A stretch of 64,000 nucleotides of DNA from an uncultured Lachnospiraceae bacterium (GCA_945919795.1 CAMEJJ010000002.1:186001-250000), one strand, 5' to 3'; positions 47,169-57,585 are shown, counted from the first letter of the stretch. Notes: generated from the sequence alone by a model not told the origin. Made by a program: numbers and translations.

Positions 47169-49137
47169 CTTTTTTCTCCATCAATGGTGTTTTACCGTTT
47201 TCTTTTTTGATACCAATACAGATTGCCATGGAACGTGGCGGCAATTTCATATGTTCTCCCCGTCCGTCTTTCTTTTCAAGGTGCAGTTCCACCTTCGTAT
47301 CCGGACAGGTGGATAAAGCAAATATCCATTCTTCATCATCCGGCAAAGTCGGAAGAGCAAATTCATGATCAATCCAGTGCGTATTATATGCAACAAAAAT
47401 GAGATTGTCCTCTGTTATTTTACTTGTATTTATATCTGCCTTTTCATCTGACATGATATCTTTTTTAACAAACTTTCCGCAATACATAACCGCAAAATGG
47501 CGATTATAATTCTGCATTCCGGTATACCATGCCTGTTCGCAATGATACGATAAGTCCGGATAACCGGCAGAAAGGTAATCACTTTGTCTAAATGCCTCTT
47601 CCATATGTAAAATCGGATGCGCTTTACGAAAAGCAATCATTTTTTTTGTAAAATCCAATAATGCATTACCATAAGAAGTTTCTTTCCAATTGAGCCAGCT
47701 GATGGCATTATCCTGACAATATGGATTATTATTTCCGTCTGCCGTATTACCAAATTCATCGCCCGCAAGCAAAATCGGCGTCCCCTGTGCGCTTAAAAGC
47801 AAAAATAGTGCATTTTTACTTTGCTGCTCACGCAGAGATAAAACGGCCTTTTTCCTCGTTTTACCTTCAATGCCACAGTTCCAGCTGAAATTATAATCAC
47901 TTCCGTCCCGGTTTTCTTCTCCATTTAACTCATTGTGCTTGCGTTCATAAGAAACCAGATCCGCTAATGTGAAGCCCTGATATGACGTGATTTCATTTAA
48001 AACTGCATACTCACAAGGATTCTCTCTAAGCCTTCCCATTACGGTATGAAGCATATTTTCATCACCCTTTAAATATTTACGCATATCATATGGGAAACCA
48101 CCGGAAATAACAGCTATATTTTTGTACTCGGAAACAGGTTCTAAAGTTGTACCGCTTAACGATTCAAAAATCAGTTTGGTATGTTTTAAATACGGATCGG
48201 TTGTAAGAAGCTTTATGGGAAGATTGCATCCCATCAGTTTAAAACCATCCAAATGATATTCTCTAACCCAGTATCTACATACTTCCAGGATAAACCATTG
48301 CGGAATCTCCGGTGGAAAATAAAAGTCAGCCAAAAACTCCAACCCTTCTTTGTGAAAAGCCTTAATCAGATCTTTCAATTCCAAATCGGGTCGTTTCGAT
48401 GCAGAATAGGCTCTTTTTGGTGCAAAATAATAACCGTCCGTATATCCCCAGAAATTCACTTTATACTTCCATGTATTTTCTCCCTGATCAAGATAAGGTA
48501 GCAAAGTATCCTCTACCTGTGAAAATAACGGATTATAAATAACATCATCAAATTCATAAATCGGCATGGATTCAACTGCCGTAATCCCCAATTCTTTTAA
48601 ATATGAAATTTTTTCTTTTAAACCGGAAAAGGTTCCCTTTGCCGATACACGAGATGATGCATGTTTGGTAAATCCACGCATATGAATCTTGTAAATAATT
48701 GTATCATGATATGGTGTTTCCGGCATTTTATCATCTTCCCAATCAAAGGGTTCGGAAATAAACTGACATACAACATCACAATGCTTTATTGTCACATCAC
48801 CGAATTTGGAAGATGCTTTTACCAGACGAGCATTTTTATCAGCGACCGGTTCATCATCCGCAAAAAATTGATATTCAAAATTGTTATATGAAAAATCCGG
48901 AAGAAAAATACAATACAATCCATTTACCAGATATTCAGGGGAAAACAAAATCTTATATTCTTTCTTAATCCTGTTATTTTTTACATACAGGATGATCCCG
49001 CTATTCTTTTTTCCTTTGATGTCACTGACAATTGATATTCCACCGTCTACTCTGTGCACACCCAGCGGATACAATTGCCCTTTTATGATACGTAAGCTTT
49101 CTTCCACTATTTTTCTCCCGTGTTTTGGATCTATCAT
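47128..49137 (-). CDS. Isoamylase-like GH13 protein lacking catalytic residues
   Basis: 669 residues. N-terminal CBM48-like domain, then a GH13_11 barrel (isoamylase/GlgX group): YKIHMRGFTKHASSRVS, ELGITAVESMPIYEF, ILLAGDEFGNTADGNNNPYC and the C-terminal domain. The motif that should read DGFRFDL is DGFKLMG (about 299), so the nucleophile Asp is gone. The HDG motif of the transition-state Asp is YQG (SYQGFTLADLVSY, about 386). Only the Glu in KLIFES (about 324) remains. It probably binds alpha-glucan without cutting it, as the plant ISA2 subunit does with an active partner. Overlaps DUF5662 by 41 bp. Confidence 0.88.
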   Translation of the reverse strand: MIDPKHGRKIVEESLRIIKGQLYPLGVHRVDGGISIVSDIKGKKNSGIILYVKNNRIKKEYKILFSPEYLVNGLYCIFLPDFSYNNFEYQFFADDEPVADKNARLVKASSKFGDVTIKHCDVVCQFISEPFDWEDDKMPETPYHDTIIYKIHMRGFTKHASSRVSAKGTFSGLKEKISYLKELGITAVESMPIYEFDDVIYNPLFSQVEDTLLPYLDQGENTWKYKVNFWGYTDGYYFAPKRAYSASKRPDLELKDLIKAFHKEGLEFLADFYFPPEIPQWFILEVCRYWVREYHLDGFKLMGCNLPIKLLTTDPYLKHTKLIFESLSGTTLEPVSEYKNIAVISGGFPYDMRKYLKGDENMLHTVMGRLRENPCEYAVLNEITSYQGFTLADLVSYERKHNELNGEENRDGSDYNFSWNCGIEGKTRKKAVLSLREQQSKNALFLLLSAQGTPILLAGDEFGNTADGNNNPYCQDNAISWLNWKETSYGNALLDFTKKMIAFRKAHPILHMEEAFRQSDYLSAGYPDLSYHCEQAWYTGMQNYNRHFAVMYCGKFVKKDIMSDEKADINTSKITEDNLIFVAYNTHWIDHEFALPTLPDDEEWIFALSTCPDTKVELHLEKKDGRGEHMKLPPRSMAICIGIKKENGKTPLMEKKDESITTSKDDLLS

Positions 49138-49290
49138 AATCTTTTATTATTCATTATCTCATAAAATTACCAATTTATTATAGCATATTTTTCATATACA
49201 TCAAAACTAAAAAACTATGTTTCCATATACTTTCTCTAAAACTTATGCTACAATTTTCAAAACAGGTGAAAATACATGGAGGGAAATAAC

Positions 49291-49608
49291 ATGGCTGATG
49301 AAAATAAATATGAAGAAATTCAGGGCGAAGAAATGACCGTTACTCTTGAGCTTGATGACGGAAGTGTAGATTGTGCGGTAGTAACTATTATCACGGTGGA
49401 AGATAAAGATTATATTGCACTGATGCCCCTTGACGAAAACGGCGAAAACGAGGATGGTGAAGTCTGGTTTTACGGCTATAAAGAAAATCCGGATGATCCC
49501 AACGAAGAACCGGAATTAATCTATATTGAAGATGATGCAGAATATGAAAAAGTGGAAGAAGCATTTGATGAATATCTGGATAACTGTGAATTCGACGAAT
49601 TGATCTAG
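49291..49608 (+). CDS. DUF1292 family protein
   Basis: 105 residues from ATG 49291, chosen because GGAGGG lies 7 bases upstream; an ATG at 49276 lies before this site. Acidic; conserved centre TVTLELDDGSVDCAVVTIIT, DYIALMPLDE and the tail of Asp/Glu residues match DUF1292. Such genes often sit near yrzL/yrvK-type RNA genes in Firmicutes; here no such neighbours are seen. Function unknown. Monocistronic, divergent from the isoamylase-like gene. Confidence 0.85.
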   Translation: MADENKYEEIQGEEMTVTLELDDGSVDCAVVTIITVEDKDYIALMPLDENGENEDGEVWFYGYKENPDDPNEEPELIYIEDDAEYEKVEEAFDEYLDNCEFDELI

Positions 49609-49656
49609 TTATCTTCGACCATCATTTGAGCATATTATCTTGCTTAACAATTTTGC

Positions 49657-51381
49657 CTATCCATTTTTCTTATCAATTAATTCCTGTAAAAACGGAGAGC
49701 CGATCTGACTTGTATCACGCAAAAGCCAGAGGCTCTCTTTTGCTCTGGTGCATGCAACATAAAACATCCTTCTTTCTTCTTCTAAATCTTTTTCGGTCAG
49801 CATTCTTCCATGCGGTACTTTTCCATATTCCAGATCCGGCAGATAAATCCGGTCAAACTCTAAACCCTTCGATGCATGATAAGTCATCACAAAAAAGTTT
49901 TCTGTCATTTGTACAGACTTTTTATCTGTCTCGTAGTCTCTTTTCAATTCTTCCAGACTATTACAGTTTTTCAATTTTCCTACAAAAATAGCAAATGCAT
50001 TATCTTCGATTTTTCTGTAATCATCTCTTTGCACATTCTCCTTATAATATGTTTCATAGCCCATGGCTTTATAAATATATCTTACCTGCCCCGGTAAATC
50101 CAGTTTTCTGACATATTCTGTCTGCATTTCCAATTCTGCCAGACGTTGAGTAATCCATGGTTTATCGATTAATCTTTTTTTCAAAAGAGGGAAACTGACA
50201 ACCGGCTCTGCCAATACTCCAAAAGGAATATATCTCACCGGCTTATTCATAATTTTTAGAAAATCCGATCGTTTTTGTCCACAATTGATAAACTGTAGAT
50301 AAGCTAGCATATCCAACGCTAATATCCGATCCTCGCATTCCTCTGATGCCATATTTTGATAGGCATAGGCAAGATGATTGGTTCTGGTTAAAACAGCCTG
50401 CGTTTTTTGCGGATATTGTTTTTTATAATGCTGGATTTCATTCCGAATTGCAGATAACACTTCTTTCTTTGATGGCTTTTGTAAAAGACGAATGCTGTTA
50501 TCTTCCCGATTAATTGCAACAATACGCTTATCAAACCTATTTTTGTTGTGTGAAATTAAATACATGGATGCTTCCACGATATCTTTATGACTTCTGTAAT
50601 TACAGGATAAACATATGGTTTTTGCCTGATAATCCTGCACGAATTTTTTCATCAGCTCCGGATTGGAACCACGAAATGAATAAATCGCCTGATCATCGTC
50701 TCCCACCGCAAAAATATTCTGATTTTTACTTAAGAGACGGATGGTTTCATATTGCATCTGATTAATATCCTGAAATTCGTCAATTAAAATATGTGAAAAA
50801 CGGTTTTGCCAATATTCTCTTAAACGGACATCCTGTTTCAATTGTTGATAACATAATTTAATCATATCGTCAAAATCGAGTTTTTGATTATCTGCAAGCC
50901 ATTCTTCATATAAACGATAAACATTCTGATATTTTTCTGATAAAATTCCCGTTCTATTCTTATAAATACTGATTTCTTTGATACAGTTTTCAGTTTCCTG
51001 CATAAGATCGGCGTTTTTTTCAACAAAGTCTTCTTTTTGTATAATCTCTTTTATAATGGATATTCGTTCCTGGTCGGTTGCCAATTGAAAGGTTCTATTG
51101 GGATTTGATAATTTCAGAATATGATAGAAAATAGAATGGAAGGTTCCAAACTGAACATAAGAACATGGTTTATAAGCTGAAGTCGCCCGATTTTGCATTT
51201 CCAAAGCCGCAGCTTTTGTAAAAGTAATTACCAAAATATTGTTGGGTGGAATTTGACACTCAGATATGAGATGTATAATGCGATGTGTGATGACATAAGT
51301 TTTGCCGGAACCGGGTCCTGCTAATACTAACAGTGGTCCGGTTCCGAACTGAATTGCCTGTTGCTGCTCTTTATTGTGCAT
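49657..51381 (-). CDS. UvrD/PcrA-like superfamily I DNA helicase (short form)
   Basis: 574 residues, about 150 shorter than PcrA. Motifs: [14 protein letters not shown], Ia [87 protein letters not shown] 3'-5' helicase by family. The C-terminal extension of PcrA, which contacts UvrB and RNA polymerase, is absent. Overlaps the end of gltX by 11 bp. Confidence 0.92.
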   Translation of the reverse strand: MHNKEQQQAIQFGTGPLLVLAGPGSGKTYVITHRIIHLISECQIPPNNILVITFTKAAALEMQNRATSAYKPCSYVQFGTFHSIFYHILKLSNPNRTFQLATDQERISIIKEIIQKEDFVEKNADLMQETENCIKEISIYKNRTGILSEKYQNVYRLYEEWLADNQKLDFDDMIKLCYQQLKQDVRLREYWQNRFSHILIDEFQDINQMQYETIRLLSKNQNIFAVGDDDQAIYSFRGSNPELMKKFVQDYQAKTICLSCNYRSHKDIVEASMYLISHNKNRFDKRIVAINREDNSIRLLQKPSKKEVLSAIRNEIQHYKKQYPQKTQAVLTRTNHLAYAYQNMASEECEDRILALDMLAYLQFINCGQKRSDFLKIMNKPVRYIPFGVLAEPVVSFPLLKKRLIDKPWITQRLAELEMQTEYVRKLDLPGQVRYIYKAMGYETYYKENVQRDDYRKIEDNAFAIFVGKLKNCNSLEELKRDYETDKKSVQMTENFFVMTYHASKGLEFDRIYLPDLEYGKVPHGRMLTEKDLEEERRMFYVACTRAKESLWLLRDTSQIGSPFLQELIDKKNG

Positions 51382-52843
51382 TGGCGAGCAGTTCTATTCC
51401 TTTTTTTATACGTGCAAGGGATTCTTCCTTGCCGATAATTTCCATGATTTCCGTAGCACCGGCAGGTGTCATCTGCTTGCCGGATACAGCGGTACGGATT
51501 GGCCAGAGCACATATCCGTTTTTATATTCCTTTTCTGCTACAAAAGCAGAAATTGTTGCATAGATGCTGTCATTGGAATAGTCATCCAAGGCTTCTAATA
51601 CAGGTAATATTTCTTGTAAAACCTGCAACGAAGATTCCGTATTCGTCTTCATCTTTTTATGTGTATACATCGCAACATCATATTCCGGTAACTCTTCAAA
51701 GAAATCAATCAAAGCCGGAATATCCGGGAATATTTCAATACGAGTCTTAACCATTTCTGCAATTTTTTTCACATCCAGATCCTTTTTAATCACCTGTCTG
51801 ATATAGGGAAGTGCTCTTTCGTAGAAACGGTCAAATTCCATAGCCTTGATGTATTCCCCATTCATCCATTTGAGTTTGCCAAAATCGAAAACCGCCGGTG
51901 ATTTGGACATATGATGATAGTCAAAAGCTTTAATCAATTCATTAAGTGACATGATTTCCTGATTGTCTTCCGGACTCCAGCCGAGCAATGCAACAAAATT
52001 GACAACTGCCTCGGATACAAATCCCTGCTCAATCAAATCCTCATAAGAAGAATGTCCACATCTTTTGGATAATTTATGATGTTCTTCATCCGTAATCAGC
52101 GGGCAGTGAACGTAAACGGGAACTTCCCAGCCGAATGCCTCATATAACAGATTATATTTGGGCGAAGAAGATAAATATTCGTTACCTCTGACAACATGCG
52201 TGATTCCCATCAGATGATCATCTACAACATTTGCAAAATTGTAGGTAGGAAAACCATCTGATTTAATTAAAATCATATCGTCTAATTCGTTATTATTTAC
52301 GGTAATATCTCCATAAATGTCATCGTGAAAAGTTGTGGTTCCTTCCGTCGGAACGTTTTGTCTGATAACATAAGGCTTGTTGGCAGCAAGGTTTGCTTCT
52401 ACTTCTTCTTTGGAAAGTGACAGACAATGCTTATCATATACATTGATTTCTTTAGTCTCTCCGTTTTCCAACTGAATGACTTTATGGCATTCTTCCAGTC
52501 TCTCTTTATCGCAGAAACAATAGTATGCCTTTCCTTTTTCTACAAGCTCTTTTGCATATTTCAGATATAAGCCCTGAGCCTGACGTTCACTTTGAACATA
52601 AGGACCATAACCCTTATCTTTGTCGGGACCTTCATCATGTATCAGTCCGGTCGCAGATAAAGTACGTTTAATAATATCAACGGCTCCCTCTACTTCTCTT
52701 TCCTGATCGGTATCCTCGATACGCAAAATAAAATCTCCGCCTTCATGCTTGGTAATCAGATAAGCATAAAGAGCAGTCCTTAAATTACCCACATGCATTC
52801 GTCCGGTAGGACTTGGTGCAAAACGGGTTCTAATCTTTGTCAT
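51371..52843 (-). CDS. gltX: Glutamyl-tRNA synthetase
   Basis: 490 residues, normal length. Class I synthetase with N-terminal [20 protein letters not shown] (HIGH-type motif as HVGN) and KLSKR as the KMSKS-type motif. The substrate-binding [20 protein letters not shown] and the alpha-helical anticodon-binding C-terminal domain are present. Charges tRNA-Glu, and perhaps tRNA-Gln when glutaminyl synthetase is lacking. Its start shares one base with the hydrogenase stop (TAATG). Confidence 0.96.
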   Translation of the reverse strand: MTKIRTRFAPSPTGRMHVGNLRTALYAYLITKHEGGDFILRIEDTDQEREVEGAVDIIKRTLSATGLIHDEGPDKDKGYGPYVQSERQAQGLYLKYAKELVEKGKAYYCFCDKERLEECHKVIQLENGETKEINVYDKHCLSLSKEEVEANLAANKPYVIRQNVPTEGTTTFHDDIYGDITVNNNELDDMILIKSDGFPTYNFANVVDDHLMGITHVVRGNEYLSSSPKYNLLYEAFGWEVPVYVHCPLITDEEHHKLSKRCGHSSYEDLIEQGFVSEAVVNFVALLGWSPEDNQEIMSLNELIKAFDYHHMSKSPAVFDFGKLKWMNGEYIKAMEFDRFYERALPYIRQVIKKDLDVKKIAEMVKTRIEIFPDIPALIDFFEELPEYDVAMYTHKKMKTNTESSLQVLQEILPVLEALDDYSNDSIYATISAFVAEKEYKNGYVLWPIRTAVSGKQMTPAGATEIMEIIGKEESLARIKKGIELLANAQ

Positions 52844-54348
52844 TACTCTATTTCCTCCTGTTTCATGGCATCCATAGACGGTATTTTAACATCCGACTCT
52901 GCCTTAAATGTATTGACTGCTTTTGTAGCCTGCGGAATTCCGATACAAGTTCCCGCACCGGCAACACATCCTCCCGGACATGCCATACCTTCAATCAGGC
53001 AGCCGTTCTTTTTGCCAACCTTCGCCAGCATTAAAATCTTTTTACATTCTGCAAGACTTTCCGCATGTTCGATATTGACTTCAACATCCGGATAATATTC
53101 TCTGATGACGGATTCGATTGCACTTGCAACACCTCCGGCTACACCATAACCTCTTCCGGCTCCGGTAGCACCATCTAAAACTTCATCATCCTCAATCTCT
53201 GATAAAACAATGCCCTTTGCTTCAAATATTCCGTTTAATTCCTCAAAGGTAATGACAAAATCCACATCCGAGCGAACGGTTCTGCGAGATGCTTCCAGTT
53301 TTTTGGACGCACATGGTCCGATAAAAACAATTTTAGCATCGGGATGTTCTTTTTTGATCACACGAGCAGTTGCAACCATTGGCGTCAATTCATTAGAAAT
53401 ATTGCCTATGGTTTCCGGGAAAAATTTCTTGGCAAGCATGGACCAGGAAGGACAGCAGCTGGTTAACAAAAATGGTAGTTCCTTCGTTGCAACCTTTTCC
53501 ACATAATGATGTGCCTCAGCCATCGCTCCCATGTCGGCGCCGATAGCTGTCTCATATACATCTGCAAAGCCAAGCATTTTTAAAGCTTTTTTTAATTTAT
53601 TGGGTGTTACATCAGGACCAAACTGACCCACAAATGCAGGAGCTACCTGTGCAATAATCATAGCACCACTCTGAATTGCCCTAATCAACTGGAAAATCTG
53701 TGACTTATCGGCAATCGCACCAAACGGGCAACTTACCATACATTGACCACATGATACGCACATATCACTATCAATACATGCTCGTCCATAGGCATCGTTT
53801 TTAATCGCATTGACACCACAAGCAGCCGCACAGGGACGAACCTGATGCGAAATTGCGTCATATGGACACACGGACTTACATTTACCGCATTTTATACATT
53901 TTTCCGGATCAATATGTGATTTTCCATGAACCATGGAAATCGCACCTCTCGGACAAACCTCACGACAGGGATGTGCCGTACATCCCATACAACGATCCGT
54001 AACAATATACGCATTCTCCGGACATTTATTACATGCAGACGGAATTACCTGCATCAGCGGTGGCTCATAATATTTTTCTGCAATATTACTTTCCTCAACA
54101 CCCTCAGACACATGAACCGGTGCATTTTCCGGACGCAAAGACATTCCCATTGCCAGACGAACTCGTTCTCTTACGATTGCACGCTTGCGATATACATCGT
54201 CTGCACTATCCGGATCAATATTATCAACAATTTTGTACGGAAGCGCTTCCATATCATCAATCAGATTGGTTGAATTATATGCAAGCTGCGCTACCTCTTT
54301 AAATATTCTTTTTCGTGACTTACGAACCTCAGTATCTATCCCTCTCAT
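52843..54348 (-). CDS. Monomeric [FeFe] hydrogenase
   Basis: 501 residues from ATG 54348, chosen because AGGAGG lies 6 bases before it; an upstream in-frame ATG at 54480 would add 44 residues without similarity and would run through a terminator. Order: a Cys-rich segment, then [4Fe-4S] ferredoxin motifs ([50 protein letters not shown]), then the H-cluster domain with L1 [17 protein letters not shown]2 [13 protein letters not shown] and L3 [15 protein letters not shown]. It makes or uses H2 with ferredoxin, typical of fermentative anaerobes. Upstream of gltX with 1-base overlap. Confidence 0.93.
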   Translation of the reverse strand: MRGIDTEVRKSRKRIFKEVAQLAYNSTNLIDDMEALPYKIVDNIDPDSADDVYRKRAIVRERVRLAMGMSLRPENAPVHVSEGVEESNIAEKYYEPPLMQVIPSACNKCPENAYIVTDRCMGCTAHPCREVCPRGAISMVHGKSHIDPEKCIKCGKCKSVCPYDAISHQVRPCAAACGVNAIKNDAYGRACIDSDMCVSCGQCMVSCPFGAIADKSQIFQLIRAIQSGAMIIAQVAPAFVGQFGPDVTPNKLKKALKMLGFADVYETAIGADMGAMAEAHHYVEKVATKELPFLLTSCCPSWSMLAKKFFPETIGNISNELTPMVATARVIKKEHPDAKIVFIGPCASKKLEASRRTVRSDVDFVITFEELNGIFEAKGIVLSEIEDDEVLDGATGAGRGYGVAGGVASAIESVIREYYPDVEVNIEHAESLAECKKILMLAKVGKKNGCLIEGMACPGGCVAGAGTCIGIPQATKAVNTFKAESDVKIPSMDAMKQEEIE

Positions 54349-54464
54349 GCGAGACCTCCTACATTCGTTAATATTTTGACACAAACACAACAGAAAATCA
54401 AGACAGGCTACATAAAAACTACCGGCAACATATAAATGATAACATATAACCAGACCTGTAACAT

Positions 54465-54494
54465 AAAAACTGCCAGGCAAAGCGCCTGACAGTT
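54465..54494 (-). terminator. Terminator of the SHOCT-domain gene
   Basis: On the minus strand the arms at 54484-54494 and 54468-54478 form an 11-bp stem (AACTGTCAGGC with GCCTGGCAGTT, one G-U), followed by a run of U. It lies 58 bp after the stop of the gene at 54552-55241 and before the hydrogenase start, so these are separate transcripts. Confidence 0.85.
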
Positions 54495-54551
54495 ATCATT
54501 CTTGTATAATCCGAAATCAAATACATGATTAAAAGTAATTGAAACGAAATC

Positions 54552-55241
54552 TTAGAAAATACTAACCAGCTTTTTCTTTTCTTCAATATACTCTTCTTCA
54601 CTCAGAATACCATTGTCACGTAATACTTTTAATTTCTTAATCTTTGTCTCAAATTCAGACAAATCTTCTGCCATACCGGATAATGCTACCGTTGAAACAT
54701 CTTCTTCCTTTGCGGCAGGTGTAGGAATAGAGGCAGGTATGGGAGCTGATACCGGTGCAGATGCTGCCGGAGTAGGTGATGCTGCAGGTGCAGATGAGCC
54801 GCCTGCCGGAGCCAGACCTTTCTGCTGACGGATACGGTCAGTCAAAGTCTCAGCCTTTGTCTTAGCGTCATTAATTGCTGCTGTTAAACCAGCCATATCA
54901 TCTAAGTTGGGAAGATACAGATATCTGGTAAACTTTGTAGCAGGATTCTCAATTGTAACCATAACTGCTTTTTTACCTGAATATGTAGTCTCTTCAACAG
55001 ATTTTACATTTAATAAATAATGTGATACGTTATCTACTCTTGTATTTAATGCTTTCGGGTTGTCAGACATTGGTAATCTACCGCTAATTCGAAGATTTGA
55101 AACTGCGACTCTTAAATCTTCTGCTTTACCAATCAAGCCGGCTTTAAAAGACCATTCTTTCTGAAATATGATTTTTTCAAGTCTGATACACTGGTTACAA
55201 ACTTCACCAGCTGACTCACCACCACAGATTAAACATTTCAT
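54552..55241 (-). CDS. Zinc-ribbon and SHOCT-domain protein
   Basis: 229 residues. N-terminal zinc ribbon: CLICGGESAGEVCNQC (Cys4, 7, 17? and 20 pattern of two Cys pairs). Residues 25-135 form a beta-rich PH-like domain. A linker of about 40 residues is mostly Ala and Pro (PTPAASAPVSAP), followed by a C-terminal SHOCT domain (KVLRDNGILSEEEYIEEKKKL). SHOCT domains are short oligomerisation modules. Function unknown. Consensus promoter upstream. Confidence 0.78.
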   Translation of the reverse strand: MKCLICGGESAGEVCNQCIRLEKIIFQKEWSFKAGLIGKAEDLRVAVSNLRISGRLPMSDNPKALNTRVDNVSHYLLNVKSVEETTYSGKKAVMVTIENPATKFTRYLYLPNLDDMAGLTAAINDAKTKAETLTDRIRQQKGLAPAGGSSAPAASPTPAASAPVSAPIPASIPTPAAKEEDVSTVALSGMAEDLSEFETKIKKLKVLRDNGILSEEEYIEEKKKLVSIF

Positions 55242-55304
55242 ATGTGTTCACTCCCTATTACAAATATTTTAAATCACAATAATGTGGATTTATATACTAC
55301 TTCT

Positions 55305-55333
55305 ATTATAATCATGGAATAAAAATTTGTAAA
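55305..55333 (-). promoter_or_regulatory. Sigma-A-type promoter of the SHOCT-domain gene
   Basis: On the minus strand, TTTACA (55328-55333), 17-nt spacer, TATAAT (55305-55310); a leader of about 60 nt leads to the AGGGAG ribosome site. Confidence 0.75.
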
Positions 55334-55502
55334 CAACAAAGTTAGATTATTTTCAAATATCTGACGTTTCTCTGATTAAAACCCAAGTATTATGTTAAGT
55401 TTACCATAAGCCTATCTTTTATGCAAGAAACCGTAAAGATTTTGTTTCACATTTCGTCTCTCTTACATAACTTATTATAAAACGACATCGAAAGGAAATG
55501 TT

Positions 55503-55670
55503 ATGAAAGAAACCGATTTTTTTAAATCCAAAACAGAGTTTCCGGTAGGAATGGCTTATGTTCCCTGGCAAAATATGGAACAGGTCTATGAAAATCTGGA
55601 AGAAGCTTTTACAATCGGAACACTGTTTCCGGAACTCAACAAACCCTTCGAAGGGAGGCGCAGAAAATGA
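55503..55670 (+). CDS. cotJA: Spore coat-associated protein CotJA
   Basis: 55 residues, a small gene easily missed. Translation starts MKETDFFKSKTEFPVGMAYV and contains PWQNMEQVYENLEEAF, IGTLFPELNKPF, typical of CotJA, followed by GRRRK. The ribosome site GAAAGGAAATG precedes the ATG. It overlaps cotJB by 4 bp (ATGA). First gene of cotJA-cotJB-cotJC. A weak mother-cell sigma-factor-like -10 (CATAACTT, 55476) lies about 25 bp upstream. Confidence 0.9.
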   Translation: MKETDFFKSKTEFPVGMAYVPWQNMEQVYENLEEAFTIGTLFPELNKPFEGRRRK

Positions 55671-55960
55671 TATATTCCGATTCTATGAATATTCCCAATA
55701 GATCCAGGCAGCAGCATATGCTGAAAGAAATATCCATGGTTGATTTTGCCATCGTAGAATTAACTGAATATCTTGATACACATCCGGACGACGAAGATGC
55801 AGTATCATATATAAAACAATATATGACTATTTTACGTAAGTTAAAAGAGGAATATGCATCATTATATGGTCCTCTTACCCTTTATGATTCAACTTTCTCG
55901 ACCAATATAAACTGGGGCTGGGCCAAAATGCCGTTGCCCTGGGAAGGAGGCATGATCTAA
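55667..55960 (+). CDS. cotJB: Spore coat protein CotJB
   Basis: 97 residues. Short acidic helical protein with the family motifs HMLKEISMVDFAIVELTEYL and the C-terminal FSTNINWGWAKMPLPWEGG, the latter highly characteristic. Binds inside the spore coat with CotJA and CotJC. The ribosome site is GGGAGG within cotJA. It overlaps cotJA by 4 bp and its stop is directly followed by the cotJC start. Confidence 0.93.
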   Translation: MIYSDSMNIPNRSRQQHMLKEISMVDFAIVELTEYLDTHPDDEDAVSYIKQYMTILRKLKEEYASLYGPLTLYDSTFSTNINWGWAKMPLPWEGGMI

Positions 55961-56569
55961 ATGTGGAATTATGAAAAAAGACTGCAATTTCCAATTGATA
56001 TTAAAACTCCCAACGCAGAAATTGCAAAAATTATTATTACACAATATGGAGGTCCTGATGGTGAGCTTGGTGCATCCATGCGCTATCTTTCCCAACGCTA
56101 TACCATACCATATAAAGAAGTTGCCGGACTATTGACCGATATCGGTACGGAAGAATTGGCACATTTTGAGATGATTGGCGCCATTGTCTATCAGCTTACC
56201 AAAAACTTAAGTATGGAAGAGATTGAAAAACAAGGTTTTTCACCATATTACGTCGACCATACACTGGCGCTTTGGCCTCAGGCGGCAGGCGGAATACCAT
56301 TTAATGCATGTGAATTCCAGTCAAAAGGAGATATTATTACCGATTTGACTGAAGATCTGGCGGCTGAACAGAAAGCACGCACCACCTATGACAATATTCT
56401 GCGACTTGTAAAAGATCCGGAAGTCTGTGCTCCAATCCGCTTTTTACGTGCAAGGGAAATTGTACACTTCCAGCGTTTCGGCGAAGCATTGCGGAGAGTC
56501 CAGGAAAATCTTGATCCTGTCAACTTCTATCAATACAATCCCGAATTTGATACAAATCCAAATAGATAA
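55961..56569 (+). CDS. cotJC: Spore coat protein CotJC, manganese catalase family
   Basis: 202 residues. A di-manganese four-helix bundle of the Mn-catalase family; metal ligands lie in EELAHFEMIGAIVY and in the second half (AREIVHFQRFGEAL), with an upstream Glu at GDGE/GELGASMRYLSQRY. In spore formers it is a coat component, with catalase activity proposed for the family. Last gene of the cotJ operon; the terminator at 56590 ends it. Confidence 0.94.
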   Translation: MWNYEKRLQFPIDIKTPNAEIAKIIITQYGGPDGELGASMRYLSQRYTIPYKEVAGLLTDIGTEELAHFEMIGAIVYQLTKNLSMEEIEKQGFSPYYVDHTLALWPQAAGGIPFNACEFQSKGDIITDLTEDLAAEQKARTTYDNILRLVKDPEVCAPIRFLRAREIVHFQRFGEALRRVQENLDPVNFYQYNPEFDTNPNR

Positions 56570-56571
56570 TC

Positions 56572-56588
56572 TTAATCCGTTGGTATCA
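56572..56588 (-). repeat. Solo end of the ATGATACC repeat (copy E)
   Basis: On the minus strand it reads ATGATACCAACGGATTAAG-like, matching the first 16-17 bases of copies C and D. It directly abuts the terminator at 56590, and the rest of the element is missing. Confidence 0.6.
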
Positions 56589-56589
56589 T

Positions 56590-56638
56590 AAAAAGGGGTT
56601 ATACTTTTCATGCATCATGAAAAAGTATAACCCTTTTT
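56590..56638. terminator. Bidirectional terminator of cotJ and the 56650 gene
   Basis: Arms AAAAAGGGG and its continuation TTATACTTTTCATG pair with CATGAAAAAGTATAA and CCCTTTTT, giving about 22 bp with two one-base bulges, and A/T runs at both ends. The stem shares the ATACTTTTTCATG sequence with the second hairpin of repeat copy C. It lies between convergent genes. Confidence 0.85.
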
Positions 56639-56649
56639 ATCGTTTATAC

Positions 56650-57006
56650 TCAGATTTCAATTAATTCCAAATCCGGAATCGTGTATTCTTTTTTCGCCTT
56701 TATCGTCTCGGAAGGATAACTGGTTTCCTCTAATATTTCAATATTGGAAATCCATGACATCATTCCTTTATTCTTAAGCAGATACTGAACCTTCCCATAA
56801 AAAATGGTGTTGGGATTATTATTTTTTCCACGTTTATTGTTTCTGCCCTTTTTGTTTTGATTTTCAGCATGCTGAACAGCCGATGCGTATAATTTCCGCT
56901 GCTGCGCCGCATAATTATCGGAACTGACAACCGCAAAACTGTTTTTTGAAACAATATAAATTGTATGATCTGCACTTTTTTTATTAATATAATCTAAAAC
57001 CTTCAC
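56650..57006 (-). CDS. Small hypothetical protein
   Basis: 118 residues, from a GTG at 57006 with AGGAG eight bases before it. Basic centre (NKKGRNNKRGKNNNPNTIFYG) between an N-terminal KVLDYINKKSADHTIYIVSK and a C-terminal IEILEETSYPSETI. No membrane segment. I do not recognise a family. The gene lies just downstream of the tmRNA gene. Confidence 0.6.
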   Translation of the reverse strand: MKVLDYINKKSADHTIYIVSKNSFAVVSSDNYAAQQRKLYASAVQHAENQNKKGRNNKRGKNNNPNTIFYGKVQYLLKNKGMMSWISNIEILEETSYPSETIKAKKEYTIPDLELIEI

Positions 57007-57097
57007 GCAACAAACTCCTCTTTCGCACGCTGCTGATAAGTGTAGTGTCTTATGATGTAACCTAACACAACAAAGTGTTCGGTTACCATCACCAAAG

Positions 57098-57435
57098 TGG
57101 AGTAGACGGGAGTCGAACCCGTGTCCAAAAGCCTATTCCCTGTACTTCTACTATCATAGTTTGTTTTTTGACATTTCCTCCATCAAACGGGAACAAACAC
57201 CCTTTTGACTTTGGTAGCTTCATGATACGCCCATGACCGCAAAGCTTAAGTCATGTCGTTTCCTACATAGTCGATGCCCGGTTCCTAAAGTGTAGGTGCC
57301 CTAAGTCGGACAGCTGCCAATTAGGCAGCGTATGCTAAATTATCTTCAGCGTTTATATTTATTTTTGCCATTTAACGCATTGCATGCGGATAGCTTCTCC
57401 AGCTGCAAAACCCCTGTCGAAACCTTTACTACCCC
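57098..57435 (-). ncRNA. ssrA: tmRNA (transfer-messenger RNA)
   Basis: 338 nt on the minus strand. The 5' end GGGGTAG pairs with CTACTCC at the 3' end, and GACGGGTTCGACTCCCGTC is the T arm. The tag reading frame at 57321-57368 starts with the resume codon GCA and encodes AKININAEDNLAYAA then TAA. The pseudoknot region CTGCCTAATTGGCAG is visible after it. CCA is not encoded. It rescues stalled ribosomes with SmpB, whose gene lies 151 bp upstream. Confidence 0.95.
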
Positions 57436-57585
57436 TAATATGAAATTGTATCATCAGAGATATTCTCTGCGCTTTTAAAATATAACCGAAACAGCATTGT
57501 AAGTCAACCTGTTTATCTGAATTAAACCACAAGTTTACTATTATTTTATCACGAAAACAGGATATTGCAATTGTTATAAAAATGA

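Noticed and set aside
57040-57085. Terminator after ssrA
   Set aside because: A GTAACC/GGTTAC hairpin exists but no U run follows it.
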